Positions 49,300-61,157 of a stretch of DNA of 64,000 nt are shown here, in pieces. The notes beneath the pieces were generated by a model that worked only from the letters and a program-made list of their open reading frames with translations, did not search any database and was not told the DNA's origin. The stretch covers positions 72,205,001 through 72,269,000 of the forward strand of contig CP142459.1 in assembly GCA_038049695.1 (NCBI GenBank), written 5' to 3'. The DNA comes from Cinnamomum chago. Its lineage: Eukaryota > Streptophyta > Magnoliopsida > Laurales > Lauraceae. The translations under genes were made by a program, and so were the position numbers. How positions within the stretch are numbered: the stretch's first letter is position 1; each line of letters begins with the position of its first letter.

Positions 49300-52200
49300 A
49301 CTTGGTTTGAGAGAGCTCATTCCGCTGCTACCTATTCAATAGTGAAACCCACTCGTCACCTGCAAGGATCCGATCCAAAAAGCCCAGATGTTACTGATTT
49401 TTTAAAGTAGGATTTAGTCACGAGTGGACACAGCCCTATTCGTCGACTTCTCACTCACGAACGACTTCATATTTGGTGAGCTTACTTTACCAGTTAAGTA
49501 AAGTGAAGGGCTAATACAAGAGACATTAAAAAGAGAGGGTCAAATAAAAAAAATATTAGGTTTCGAATACCATCTCTTCCATGAAAAAAAAAAGGTTAAA
49601 AGGACACTCTCTCATGCAAGAGAATGATAAAAAAAGACTAGGGGTGTTCATTGACGATGTAGGGCTATTCCGAGGAATGCCCAACAGCCACTTCTAAACT
49701 AGAAGCCTAAACCTGGCCCCAAGCATGAGTCATGCCTGAAGTTGTTGGCCCGAACGCAAGCCGCATGGAAATGATGAAGCCCGAGCCTGACCTATAGAAA
49801 AGAAAATTAAGCTTCTTACCAAGTCCTAAGCCAGCACAGCTGCGCTGGTCTTATCACCTTCTCTTTGAGGTCATGGGCTTGAGTCCCCGCGTTGCTGCTC
49901 CTTCCCTCCCTCATAAATATATATATATAAATAAATATATATAAATATATATTTGGGAAGGACGGAAATATCGGCTCTCAGGCCCTAAGTGTAAAAAAAA
50001 GAAAAAAAAACTGAGCACAGCCTATCTATTAATAACTGAACCCCATGCCCAAAGCCCAATCCATGAGCTCCCAGAAAAAATAAAAAATAAAAAATAAAAA
50101 AAATACTCTACTTCTTAACAGAAAAAATAAATATGCTACTCTCACCTTTTGATTCTACTACAACCTTACTCTTGTTCTCTGTTATAATGACCAGTTACTC
50201 CACTTAACCGTTAAAGTAAATTTACAATTTATTTTACTTATTGTGATTTGATATTATTTCATCCAATTGTTATTCACACAATGCCATCCATCATATCTTG
50301 AACTAAGCCCAGACCCGTGACCCACTAACAAGTAAAAGAAGGAAAAAAAGCCTACAAAATCGTTGTGCAGGATTTCCGCCGTATGCATCCGCGGTATTCC
50401 TGCAATTTCCAGTTTTCCTCCTCTCAGAGAGGAGGAAAACTGGAAATTGCGAATTTATGAGGACGAAAACTGGAAAATGCGAATTTACCAACCATGCCAG
50501 TAGCGGTAAAGCTGCGTGAGTGTCCAAATAAAGTCCCAGGACCTTTCCATTTCCAATTAACATAAGATAGAATGAAAGAATCCACAGTTGCGTTATTTCT
50601 TGTAGCCCATATATTGTGAACTCCCATATGATATGAATAGAGAGAAAAAAAATCACACAAGCTGACTTTGGCAATTGACACATGTGGAATTAATTTTCTG
50701 GTCTTTTTAATATTTATACTTCCCCATAAATAAAAGTAGAAATATATAAATGGTCATCAAATAACTTCCCCATAATTAAAGAATAAAATGCGAGATATCA
50801 CTCTAATAAAGTAATTTGCTCCTGTCTACAACTCCATCATCAAACCTTCCATTACCCGCAGTCTTTAATGATCATCGGTGTGATTCACTTGTTATTAAAT
50901 TCTTAAAAATTTAATTCCATGCAAACATAGGGGCCTTATGAGAACACATCTAAGAAAGAAGTTTTAAAAGCACTTAGTGTTATCACGTATCTAATCTAAA
51001 GCAATGACACGAGATTTTGCATTCTTGTAATCAACATCTAAACTGGTTTTCGTTTACATGCTTAGATTTGGAAACTCTCTGAACCTAACCAACAAGCCGA
51101 AGGACTGATGGAACAGGTCAAATCAAGCACGATAACTATTTAGGACCGTAGCTAAACACCACATAGTAGCTTACATGTACAGAAAATCAGTGATGTGTCG
51201 ACAACTAGGGCATGTTTGTAGTATTGCAAACAGAACGGTTCCGGATCGGAACCATAGTGGACCCGGACACGTTTCTAAATAATGGTTCTGGTTCCGGATC
51301 CGGTCTTGACTCGATGCCTGTCTAGTTGGTTCTACACCCGGCTCCGATAGGAAAACCCAGATCCGGGTCCACCTTGAGGACTGGAATCTAGTTCCAAAAT
51401 CGACTCTAATTTATTTTTTTCCTTCATTTTTCTTAAAATAAGCATATCATTCAGCTTATAACAGTGCCTCAAAGTCTCCTACCTCTAATATACTATATAA
51501 AAATGTAAAAAAAAATTAATTTTGAGGTACAATTTGCAATATCAATCACTGATAAACCGGGTCCCGGGTCCACATGTCGGGACCCGTTTGGACCCGGACC
51601 CGTTTATCAATCGGTACCTAAATTATGTAACGGACCCGGACCCGTTTATAAATAACAGGAAGCTAAAATAGGTTTCAGACCTGGTTTTTTTACAGGTCGG
51701 AACTTTCGGGTAATCGGATACCCGTTTGCAACCCTACATGTCTGTGAGTATAAGCTTTTTTTGTCCTATTGAGATGAAGGTTTCGCTGGTTTCATGTATA
51801 TTCTCAACCGTAGACATTAGGATCTTCGGTTTTTTATGGTAACAATTATGCACCCTGCATAGAAGAATAAATAATTTCGTAGAACCCAAGATACATTTAG
51901 TTTGGAGATTTCTTGGAAAATATAGGTCGTGCATGGCCATGAGATTGTTAAACACATACATAATTGTCATGGGCTGCATTCTCACTTTAGGACCAGCAAA
52001 AACGTTGTGCAATGCATGGGGTAAATAATATATGAAATAAGAAAGAGAAGGTTAAACGATCATAACAGAATGGTGAGTCAAATATATGTTGACTGTAATG
52101 AAAATAGATAGACAGCTGTCAAAAGCTGTATAAGAATGTCTCTTCTCTCTTTCTATGCGATTTTAACGGGAAACTCCCCATATATAGGATTCCTGCTGAC

Positions 52201-52395
52201 CAAAAAGGCCAGACACAAGTTAGCCCTAGCTAGCGCAAGCCTTTGAGAGTCCTTTTCGCCAATTCAGATAGGCCTACTCGGGAGACGGAGAGTGGTCTAG
52301 TTAGGACTAGATCAATTTGGTTAACCTATAATCATCATAAATTGAGGCAAGCATGCCCTTACTGAATCAATTTTTCCGTGTTCAGTCCATGTTTT
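49300..52395. repeat. Array unit U10 (long type A)
   Basis: 3,096 bp. Carries the U8/U10 variants. Confidence 0.93.
51219..51736. mobile_element. hAT-like element in U10
   Basis: 518 bp, same ends and target duplication as in U4. Confidence 0.7.
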
Positions 52396-55300
52396 ACTTG
52401 GTTTGAGAGAGCTCATTCCGCTGCTACCTATTCAATAGTGAAACCCACTCGTCACCTGCAAGGATCCGATCCAAAAAGCCCAGATGTTGCTGATTTTTTA
52501 AAGTAGGATTTAGTCACGAGTGGACACAGCCCTATTCGTCGACTTCTCACTCACGAACGACTTCATATTTGGTGAGCTTACTTTACCAGTTAAGTAAAGT
52601 GAAGGGCTAATACAAGATACATTAAAAAGAGAGGGTCAAATAAAAAAAATATTAGGTTTCGAATACCATCTCTTCCATGAAAAAAAAAAGGTTAAAAGGA
52701 CACTCTCTCATGCAAGAGAATGATAAAAAAAGACTAGGGGTGTTCATTGACGATGTAGGGCTATTCCGAGGAATGCCCAACAGCCACTTCTAAACTAGAA
52801 GCCTAAACCTGGCCCCAAGCATGAGTCATGCCTGAAGTTGTTGGCCCGAACGCAAGCCGCATGGAAATGATGAAGCCCGAGCCTGACCTATAGAAAAGAA
52901 AATTAAGCTTCTTACCAAGTCCTAAGCCAGCACAGCTGCTCTAGTCTTATCACCTTCTCTTTGAGGTCATGGGCTTGAGTCCCCGCGTTGCTGCTCCCTC
53001 CCTCCCTCATAAATATATAAATATATATATATATATATGGGCAGGACGGAAATATCGGCTCTCAAGCCCTAAGTGTTAAAAAAAAAAAAAAAAAAAACTG
53101 AGCACAGCCTATCTATTAATAACTGAACCCCATGCCCAAAGCCCAATCCATGAGCTCCCATAAAAAAAAAAAATACTCTACTTCTTAACAGAAAAAATAA
53201 ATATGCTACTCTCACCTTTTGATTCTACTACACCCTTACTCTTGTTCTCTGTTATAATGACCAGTTACTCCACTTCACCGTTAAAGTAAATTTACGATTT
53301 ATTTTACTTATTGTGATTTGATATTATTTCATCCAATTGTTATTCACACAATGCCATCCATCATATCTTGAACTAAGCCCAGACCCGTGACCCACTAACA
53401 AGTAAAAGAAGGAAAAAAAGCCTACAAAATCGTTGTGCAGGATTTCCGCCGTATGCATCCGCGGTATTCCTGCAATTTCCAGTTTTCCTCCTCTCAGAGA
53501 GGAGGAAAACTGGAAATTGCGAATTTATGAGGACGAAAACTGGAAAATGCGAATTTACCAACCATGCCAGTAGCGGTAAAGCTGCGTGAGTGTCCAAATA
53601 AAGTCCCAGGACCTTTCCATTTCCAATTAACATAAGATAGAATGAAAGAATCCACAGTTTCGTTATTTCTTGTAGCCCATATATAGTGAACTCCCATATG
53701 ATATGAATAGAGAGAAAAAAAAATCACACAAGCTGACTTTGGCAATTGACACATGTGGAATTAATTTTCTGGTCTTTTTAATATTTATACTTCCCCATAA
53801 ATAAAAGTAGAAATATATAAATGGTCATCAAATAACTTCCCCATAATTAATGAATAAAATCCGAGATATCACTCTAATAAAGTAATTTGCTCCTGTCTAC
53901 AACTCCATCATCAAACCTTCCATCACCCGCAGTCTTTAATGATCATCGGTGCGATTCACTTGTTATTAAATTCTTAAAAATTTAATTCCATGCAAACATA
54001 GGGGCCTTAAGAGAACACATCTAAGAAAGAAGTTTTAAAAGCACTTAGTGTTATCACGTATCTAATCTAAAGCAATGACACGAGATTTTGCATTCTTGTA
54101 ATCAACATCTAAACTGGTTTTCGTTTACATGCTTAGATTTGGAAACTCTCTGAACCTAACCAACAAGCCGAAGGACTGATGGAACAGGTCAAATCAAGCA
54201 CGATAACTATTTAGGACCGTAGCTAAACACCACATAGTAGCTTACATGTACAGAAAATCAGTGATGTGTCGACTACTAGGGCATGTTTGTAGTATTGCAA
54301 ACAGAACGGTTCCGGATCGGAACCATAGTGGACCCGGACACGTTTCTAAATAATGGTTCTGGTTCCGGATCCGGTCTTGACTCGATGCCTGTCTAGTTGG
54401 TTCTACACCCGGCTCCGATAGGAAGACCCAGATCCGGGTCCACCTTGAGGACTGGAATCTAGTTCCAAAATCGACTCTAATTTATTTTTTTCCTTCATTT
54501 TTCTTAAAATAAGCATATCATTCAGCTTATAACAGTGCGTCAAAGTCTCCTACCTCTAATATACTATATAAAAATGTAAAAAAAAATTAATTTTGAGGTA
54601 CAATTTGCAATATCAATCACTGATAAACCGGGTCCCGGGTCCACATGTCGGGACCCGTTTGGACCCGGACCCGTTTATCAATCGGTACCTAAATTATGTT
54701 ACGGACCCGGACCCGTTTATGAATAACAGGAAGCTAAAATAGGTTTCAGACCTGGTTTTTTTACAGGTCGGAACTTTCGGGTAATCGGATACCCGTTTGC
54801 AACCCTACATGTCTGTGAGTATAAGCTTTTTTTGTCGTATTGAGATGAAGGTTTCGCTGGTTTCACGTATATTCTCAACCGTAGACATTAGGATCTTCGG
54901 TTTTTTATGGTAACAATTATGCACCCTGCATAGAAGAATAAATAATTTCGTAGAACCCAAGATACATTTAGTTTGGAGATTTCTTGGAAAATATAGGTCG
55001 TGCATGGCCATGAGATTGTTAAACACATACATAATTGTCATGGGCTGCATTCTCACTTTAAGACCAGCAAAAACGTTGTGCAATGCATGGGGTAAATAAT
55101 ATATGAAATAAGAAAGAGAAGGTTAAACGATCATAACAGAATGGTGAGTCAAATATATGTTGACTGTAATGAAAATAGATAGACAGCTGTCAAAAGCTGT
55201 ATAAGAATGTCTCTTCTCTCTTTCTATGCGATTTTAATGGGAAACTCCTCATATATAGGATTCCTGCTGACCAAAAAGGCCAGACACAAGTTAGCCCTAG

Positions 55301-55466
55301 CTAGCGCAAGCCTTTGAGAGTCCTTTTCGCCAATTCAGATAGGCCTACTCGGGAGACGGAGAGTGGTCTAGTTAGGACTAGATCAATTTGGTTAACCTAT
55401 AATCATCATAAATTGAGGCAAGCATGCCCTTACTGAATCAATTTTTCCGTGTTCAGTCCATGTTGT
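52396..55466. repeat. Array unit U11 (short type B)
   Basis: 3,071 bp. Carries the U7/U9/U11 variants. Confidence 0.93.
54290..54807. mobile_element. hAT-like element in U11
   Basis: 518 bp, same ends and target duplication as in U4. Confidence 0.7.
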
Positions 55467-58400
55467 ACTTGGTTTGAGAGAGCTCATTCCGCTGCTACCT
55501 ATTCAATAGTGAAACCCACTCGTCACCTGCAAGGATCCGATCCAAAAAGCCCAGATGTTGCTGATTTTTTAAAGTAGGATTTAGTCACGAGTGGACACAG
55601 CCCTATTCGTCGACTTCTCACTCACGAACGACTTCATATTTGGTGAGCTTACTTTACCAGTTAAGTAAAGTGAAGGGCTAATACAAGAGACATTAAAAAG
55701 AGAGGGTCAAATAAAAAAAATATTAGGTTTCGAATACCATCTCTTCCATGAAAAAAAAAAGGTTAAAAGGACACTCTCTCATGCAAGAGAATGATAAAAA
55801 AAGACTAGGGGTGTTCATTGACGATGTAGGGCTATTCCGAGGAATGCCCAACAGCCACTTCTAAACTAGAAGCCTAAACCTGGCCCCAAGCATGAGTCAT
55901 GCCTGAAGTTGTTGGCCCGAACGCAAGCCGCATGGAAATGATGAAGCCCGAGCCTGACCTATAGAAAAGAAAATTAAGCTTCTTACCAAGTCCTAAGCCA
56001 GCACAGCTGCTCTAGTCTTATCACCTTCTCTTTGAGGTCATGGGCTTGAGTCCCCGCGTTGCTGCTCCCTCCCTCCCTCATAAATATATAAATATATATA
56101 TATATATATGGGCAGGACGGAAATATCGGCTCTCAAGCCCTAAGTGTTAAAAAAAAAAAAAAAAAAACTGAGCACAGCCTATCTATTAATAACTGAACCC
56201 CATGCCCAAAGCCCAATCCATGAGCTCCCATAAAAAAAAAAAATACTCTACTTCTTAACAGAAAAAATAAATATGCTACTCTCACCTTTTGATTCTACTA
56301 CACCCTTACTCTTGTTCTCTGTTATAATGACCAGTTACTCCATTTCACCGTTAAAGTAAATTTACGATTTATTTTACTTATTGTGATTTGATATTATTTC
56401 ATCCAATTGTTATTCACACAATGCCATCCATCATATCTTGAACTAAGCCCAGACCCGTGACCCACTAACAAGTAAAAGAAGGAAAAAAAGCCTACAAAAT
56501 CGTTGTGCAGGATTTCCGCCGTATGCATCCGCGGTATTCCTGCAATTTCCAGTTTTCCTCCTCTCAGAGGAGGAAAACTGGAAATTGCGAATTTATGAGG
56601 ACGAAAACTGGAAAATGCGAATTTACCAACCATGCCAGTAGCGGTAAAGCTGCGTGAGTGTCCAAATAAAGTCCCAGGACCTTTCCATTTCCAATTAACA
56701 TAAGATAGAATGAAAGAATCCACAGTTTCGTTATTTCTTGTAGCCCATATATAGTGAACTCCCATATGATATGAATAGAGAGAAAAAAAAATCACACAAG
56801 CTGACTTTGGCAATTGACACATGTGGAATTAATTTTCTGGTCTTTTTAATATTTATACTTCCCCATAAATAAAAGTAGAAATATATAAATGGTCATCAAA
56901 TAACTTCCCCATAATTAAAGAATAAAATCCGAGATATCACTCTATTAAAGTAATTTGCTCCTGTCTACAACTCCATCATCAAACCTTCCATCACCCGCAG
57001 TCTTTAATGATCATCGGTGTGATTCACTTGTTATTAAATTCTTAAAAATTTAATTCCATGCAAACATAGGGGCCTTAAGAGAACACATCTAAGAAAGAAG
57101 TTTTAAAAGCACTTAGTGTTAACACGTATCTAATCTAAAGCAATGACACGAGATTTTGCATTCTTGTAATCAACATCTAAACTGGTTTTCGTTTACATGC
57201 ATAGATTTGGAAACTCTCTGAACCTAACCAACAAGCCGAAGGACTGATGGAACAGGTCAAATCAAGCACGATAACTATTTAGGACCGTAGCTAAACACCA
57301 CATAGTAGCTTACATGTACAGAAAATCAGTGATGTGTCGACTACTAGGGCATGTTTGTAGTATTGCAAACAGAACGGTTCCGGATCGGAACCATAGTTGA
57401 CCCGGACACATTTCTAAATAATGGTTCTGGTTCTGGATCCGGTCTTGACTCGATGCCTGTCTAGTTGGTTCTACACCCGGCTCCGATAGGAAAACCCAGA
57501 TCCGGGTCCACCTTGAGGACTGGAATCTAGTTCCAAAATCGACTCTAATTTATTTTTTTCCTTCATTTTTCTTAAAATAAGCATATCATTCAGCTTATAA
57601 CAGTGCGTAAAAGTCTCCTACCTCTAATATACTATATAAAAATGTAAAAAAAAATTAATTTTGAGGTACAATTTGCAATATCAATCACTGATAAACCGGG
57701 TCCCGGGTCCACATGTCGGGACCCGTTTGGACCCGGACCCGTTTATCAATCGGTACCTAAATTATGTTACGGACCCGGACCCGTTTATGAATAACAGGAA
57801 GCTAAAATAGGTTTCAGACCTGGTTTTTTTACAGGTCGGAACTTTCGGGTAATCGGATACCCGTTTGCAACCCTACATGTCTGTGAGTATAAGCTTTTTT
57901 TGTCGTATTGAGATGAAGGTTTCGCTGGTTTCACGTATATTCTCAACCGTAGACATTAGGATCTTCGGTTTTTTATGGTAACAATTATGCACCCTGCATA
58001 GAAGAATAAATAATTTCGTAGAACCCAAGATACATTTAGTTTGGAGATTTCTTGGAAAATATAGGTCGTGCATGGCCATGAGATTGTTAAACACATACAT
58101 AATTGTCATGGGCTGCATTCTCACTTTAAGACCAGCAAAAACGTTGTGCAATGCATGGGGTAAATAATATATGAAATAAGAAAGAGAAGGTTAAACGATC
58201 ATAACAGAATGGTGAGTCAAATATATGTTGACTGTAATGAAAATAGATAGACAGCTGTCAAAAGCTGTATAAGAATGTCTCTTCTCTCTTTCTATGCGAT
58301 TTTAACGGGAAACTCCCCATATATAGGATTCCTGCTGACCAAAAAGGCCAGACACAAGTTAGCCCTAGCTAGCGCAAGCCTTTGAGAGTCCTTTTCGCCA

Positions 58401-58534
58401 ATTCAGATAGGCCTACTCGGGAGACGGAGAGTGGTCTAGTTAGGACTAGATCAATTTGGTTAACCTATAATCATCATAAATTGAGGCAAGCATGCCCTTA
58501 CTGAATCAATTTTTCCGTGTTCAGTCCATGTTGT
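55467..58534. repeat. Array unit U12 (short type B)
   Basis: 3,068 bp. Its palindrome (56542-56588) has lost two central bases yet remains symmetrical at 47 bp. Confidence 0.93.
57358..57875. mobile_element. hAT-like element in U12
   Basis: 518 bp, same ends and target duplication as in U4, with a few private substitutions. Confidence 0.7.
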
Positions 58535-61157
58535 ACTTGGTTTGAGAGAGCTCATTCCGCTGCTACCTATTCAATAGTGAAACCCACTCGTCACCTGCAA
58601 GGATCCGATCCAAAAAGCCCAGATGTTGCTGATTTTTTAAAGTAGGATTTAGTCACGAGTGGACACAGCCCTATTCGTCGACTTCTCACTCATGAACGAC
58701 TTCATATTTGGTGAGCTTACTTTACCAGTTAAGTAAAGTGAAGGGCTAATACAAGAGACATTAAAAAGAGAGGGTCAAATAAAAAAAATATTAGGTTTCG
58801 AATACCATCTCTTCCATGAAAAAAAAAAGGTTAAAAGGACACTCTCTCATGCAAGAGAATGATAAAAAAAGACTAGGGGTGTTCATTGACGATGTAGGGC
58901 TATTCCGAGGAATGCCCAACAGCCACTTCTAAACTAGAAGCCTAAACCTGGCCCCAAGCATGAGTCATGCCTGAAGTTGTTGGCCCGAACGCAAGCCGCA
59001 TGGAAATGATGAAGCCCGAGCCTGACCTATAGAAAAGAAAATTAAGCTTCTTACCAAGTCCTAAGCCAGCACAGCTGCTCTAGTCTTATCACCTTCTCTT
59101 TGAGGTCATGGGCTTGAGTCCCCGCGTTGCTGCTCCCTCCCTCCCTCATAAATATATAAATATATATATATATAAATTTGGGCAGGACGGAAATATCGGC
59201 TCTCAAGCCCTAAGTGTTAAAAAAAAAAAAAAAACTGAGCACAGCCTATCTATTAATAACTGAACCCCATACCCAAAGCCCAATCCATGAGCTCCCATAA
59301 AAAATAAAAAATAAAAAAAATACTCTACATCTTAACAGAAAAAATAAATCTGCTACTCTCACCTTTTGATTCTACTACACCCTTACTCTTGTTCTCTGTT
59401 ATAATGACCAGTTACTATACTTCACCGTTAAAGTAAATTTACGATTTATTTTACTTATTGTGATTTGATATTATTTCATCCAATTGTTATTCACACAATG
59501 CCATCCATCATATCTTGAACTAAGCCCAGACCCGTGACCCACTAACAAGTAAAAGAAGGAAAAAAAGCCTACAAAATCGTTGTACAGGATTTCCGCCGTG
59601 TGCATCCGCGGTATTCCTGCAATTTCCAGTTTTCCTCCTGTCAGAGAGGAGGAAAACTGGAAATTGCGAATTTATGAGGACGAAAACTGGAAAATGCGAA
59701 TTTACCAACCATGCCAGTAGCGGTAAAGCTGCGTGAGTGTCCAAATAAAGTCCCAGGACCTTTCCATTTCCAATTAACATAAGATAGAATGAAAGAATCC
59801 ACAGTTTCGTTATTTCTTGTAGCCCATATATAGTGAACTCCCATATGATATGAATAGAGAGAAAAAAAAATCACACAAGCTGACTTTGGCAATTGACACA
59901 TGTGGAATTAATTTTCTGGTCTTTTTAATATTTATACTTCCCCATAAATAAAAGTAGAAATATATAAATGGTCATCAAATAACTTCCCCATAATTAAAGA
60001 ATAAAATCCGAGATATCACTCTATTAAAGTAATTTGCTCCTGTCTACAACTCCATCATCAAACCTTCCATCACCCGCAGTCTTTAATGATCATCGGTGTG
60101 ATTCACTTGTTATTAAATTCTTAAAAATCTAATTCCATGCAAACATAGGGGCCTTAAGAGAACACATCTAAGAAAGAAGTTTTAAAAGCACTTAGTGTTA
60201 TCACGTATCTAATCTAAAGCAATGACACGAGATTTTGCATTCTTGTACTCAACATCTAAACTGGTTTTCGTTTACATGCTTAGATTTGGAAACTCTCTGA
60301 ACCTAACCAACAAGCCGAAGGACTGATGGAACAGGTCAAATCAAGCACGATAACTATTTAGGACCGTAGCTAAACACCACATAGTAGCTTACATGTACAG
60401 AAAATCAGTGATGTGTCGACTACTAAAATAGGTTGCAGACCTGGTTTTTTTACAGGTCGGAACTTTCGGGTAATCGGATACCCGTTTGCAACCCTACATG
60501 TCTGTGAGTATAAGCTTTTTTTTTGTCCTATTGAAATGAAGGTTTCGCTGGTTTCACGTATATTCTCAACCGTAGATATTAGGATCTTCCGTTTTTTATG
60601 GTAACAATTATGCACCCTGCATAGAAGAATAAATAATTTCGTAGAACCCAAGATACATTTAGTTTGGAGATTTCTTGGAAAATATAGGTCGTGCATGGCC
60701 ATGAGATTGTTAAACACATACATAATTGTCATGGGCTGCATTCTCACTTTAAGACCAGCAAAAACGTTGTGCAATGCATGGGGTAAATAATATATGAAAT
60801 AAGAAAGAGAAGGTTAAACGATCATAACAGAATGGTGAGTCAAATATATGTTGACTGTAATGAAAATAGATAGACAGCTGTCAAAAGCTGTATAAGAATT
60901 ACTCTTCTCTCTTTCTAGGCGATTTTAACGGGAAACTCCCCATATATAGGATTCCTGCTGACCAAAAAGGCCAGACACAAGTTAGCCCTAGCTAGCGCAA
61001 GCCTTTGAGAGTCCTTTTCGCCAATTCAGATAGGCCTACTCGGGAGACGGAGAGTGGTCTAGTTAGGACTAGATCAATTTGGTTAACCTATAATCATCCT
61101 AAATTGAGGCAAGCATGCCCTTACTGTATCAATTTTTCCGTGTTCAGTCCATGTTGT
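58535..61157. repeat. Array unit U13 (short, deleted)
   Basis: 2,623 bp. A deletion of about 458 bp at 60423-60425 joins sequence left of the hAT-like element to its last 71 bases; CTA is shared at both sides of the junction. The palindrome (59619-59667) has a mismatch (CTGTCAGAG). Confidence 0.93.
60426..60496. mobile_element. hAT-like element remnant in U13
   Basis: Only the right 71 bases remain, ending GCAACCCTA before CATGTCTG. Confidence 0.65.
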
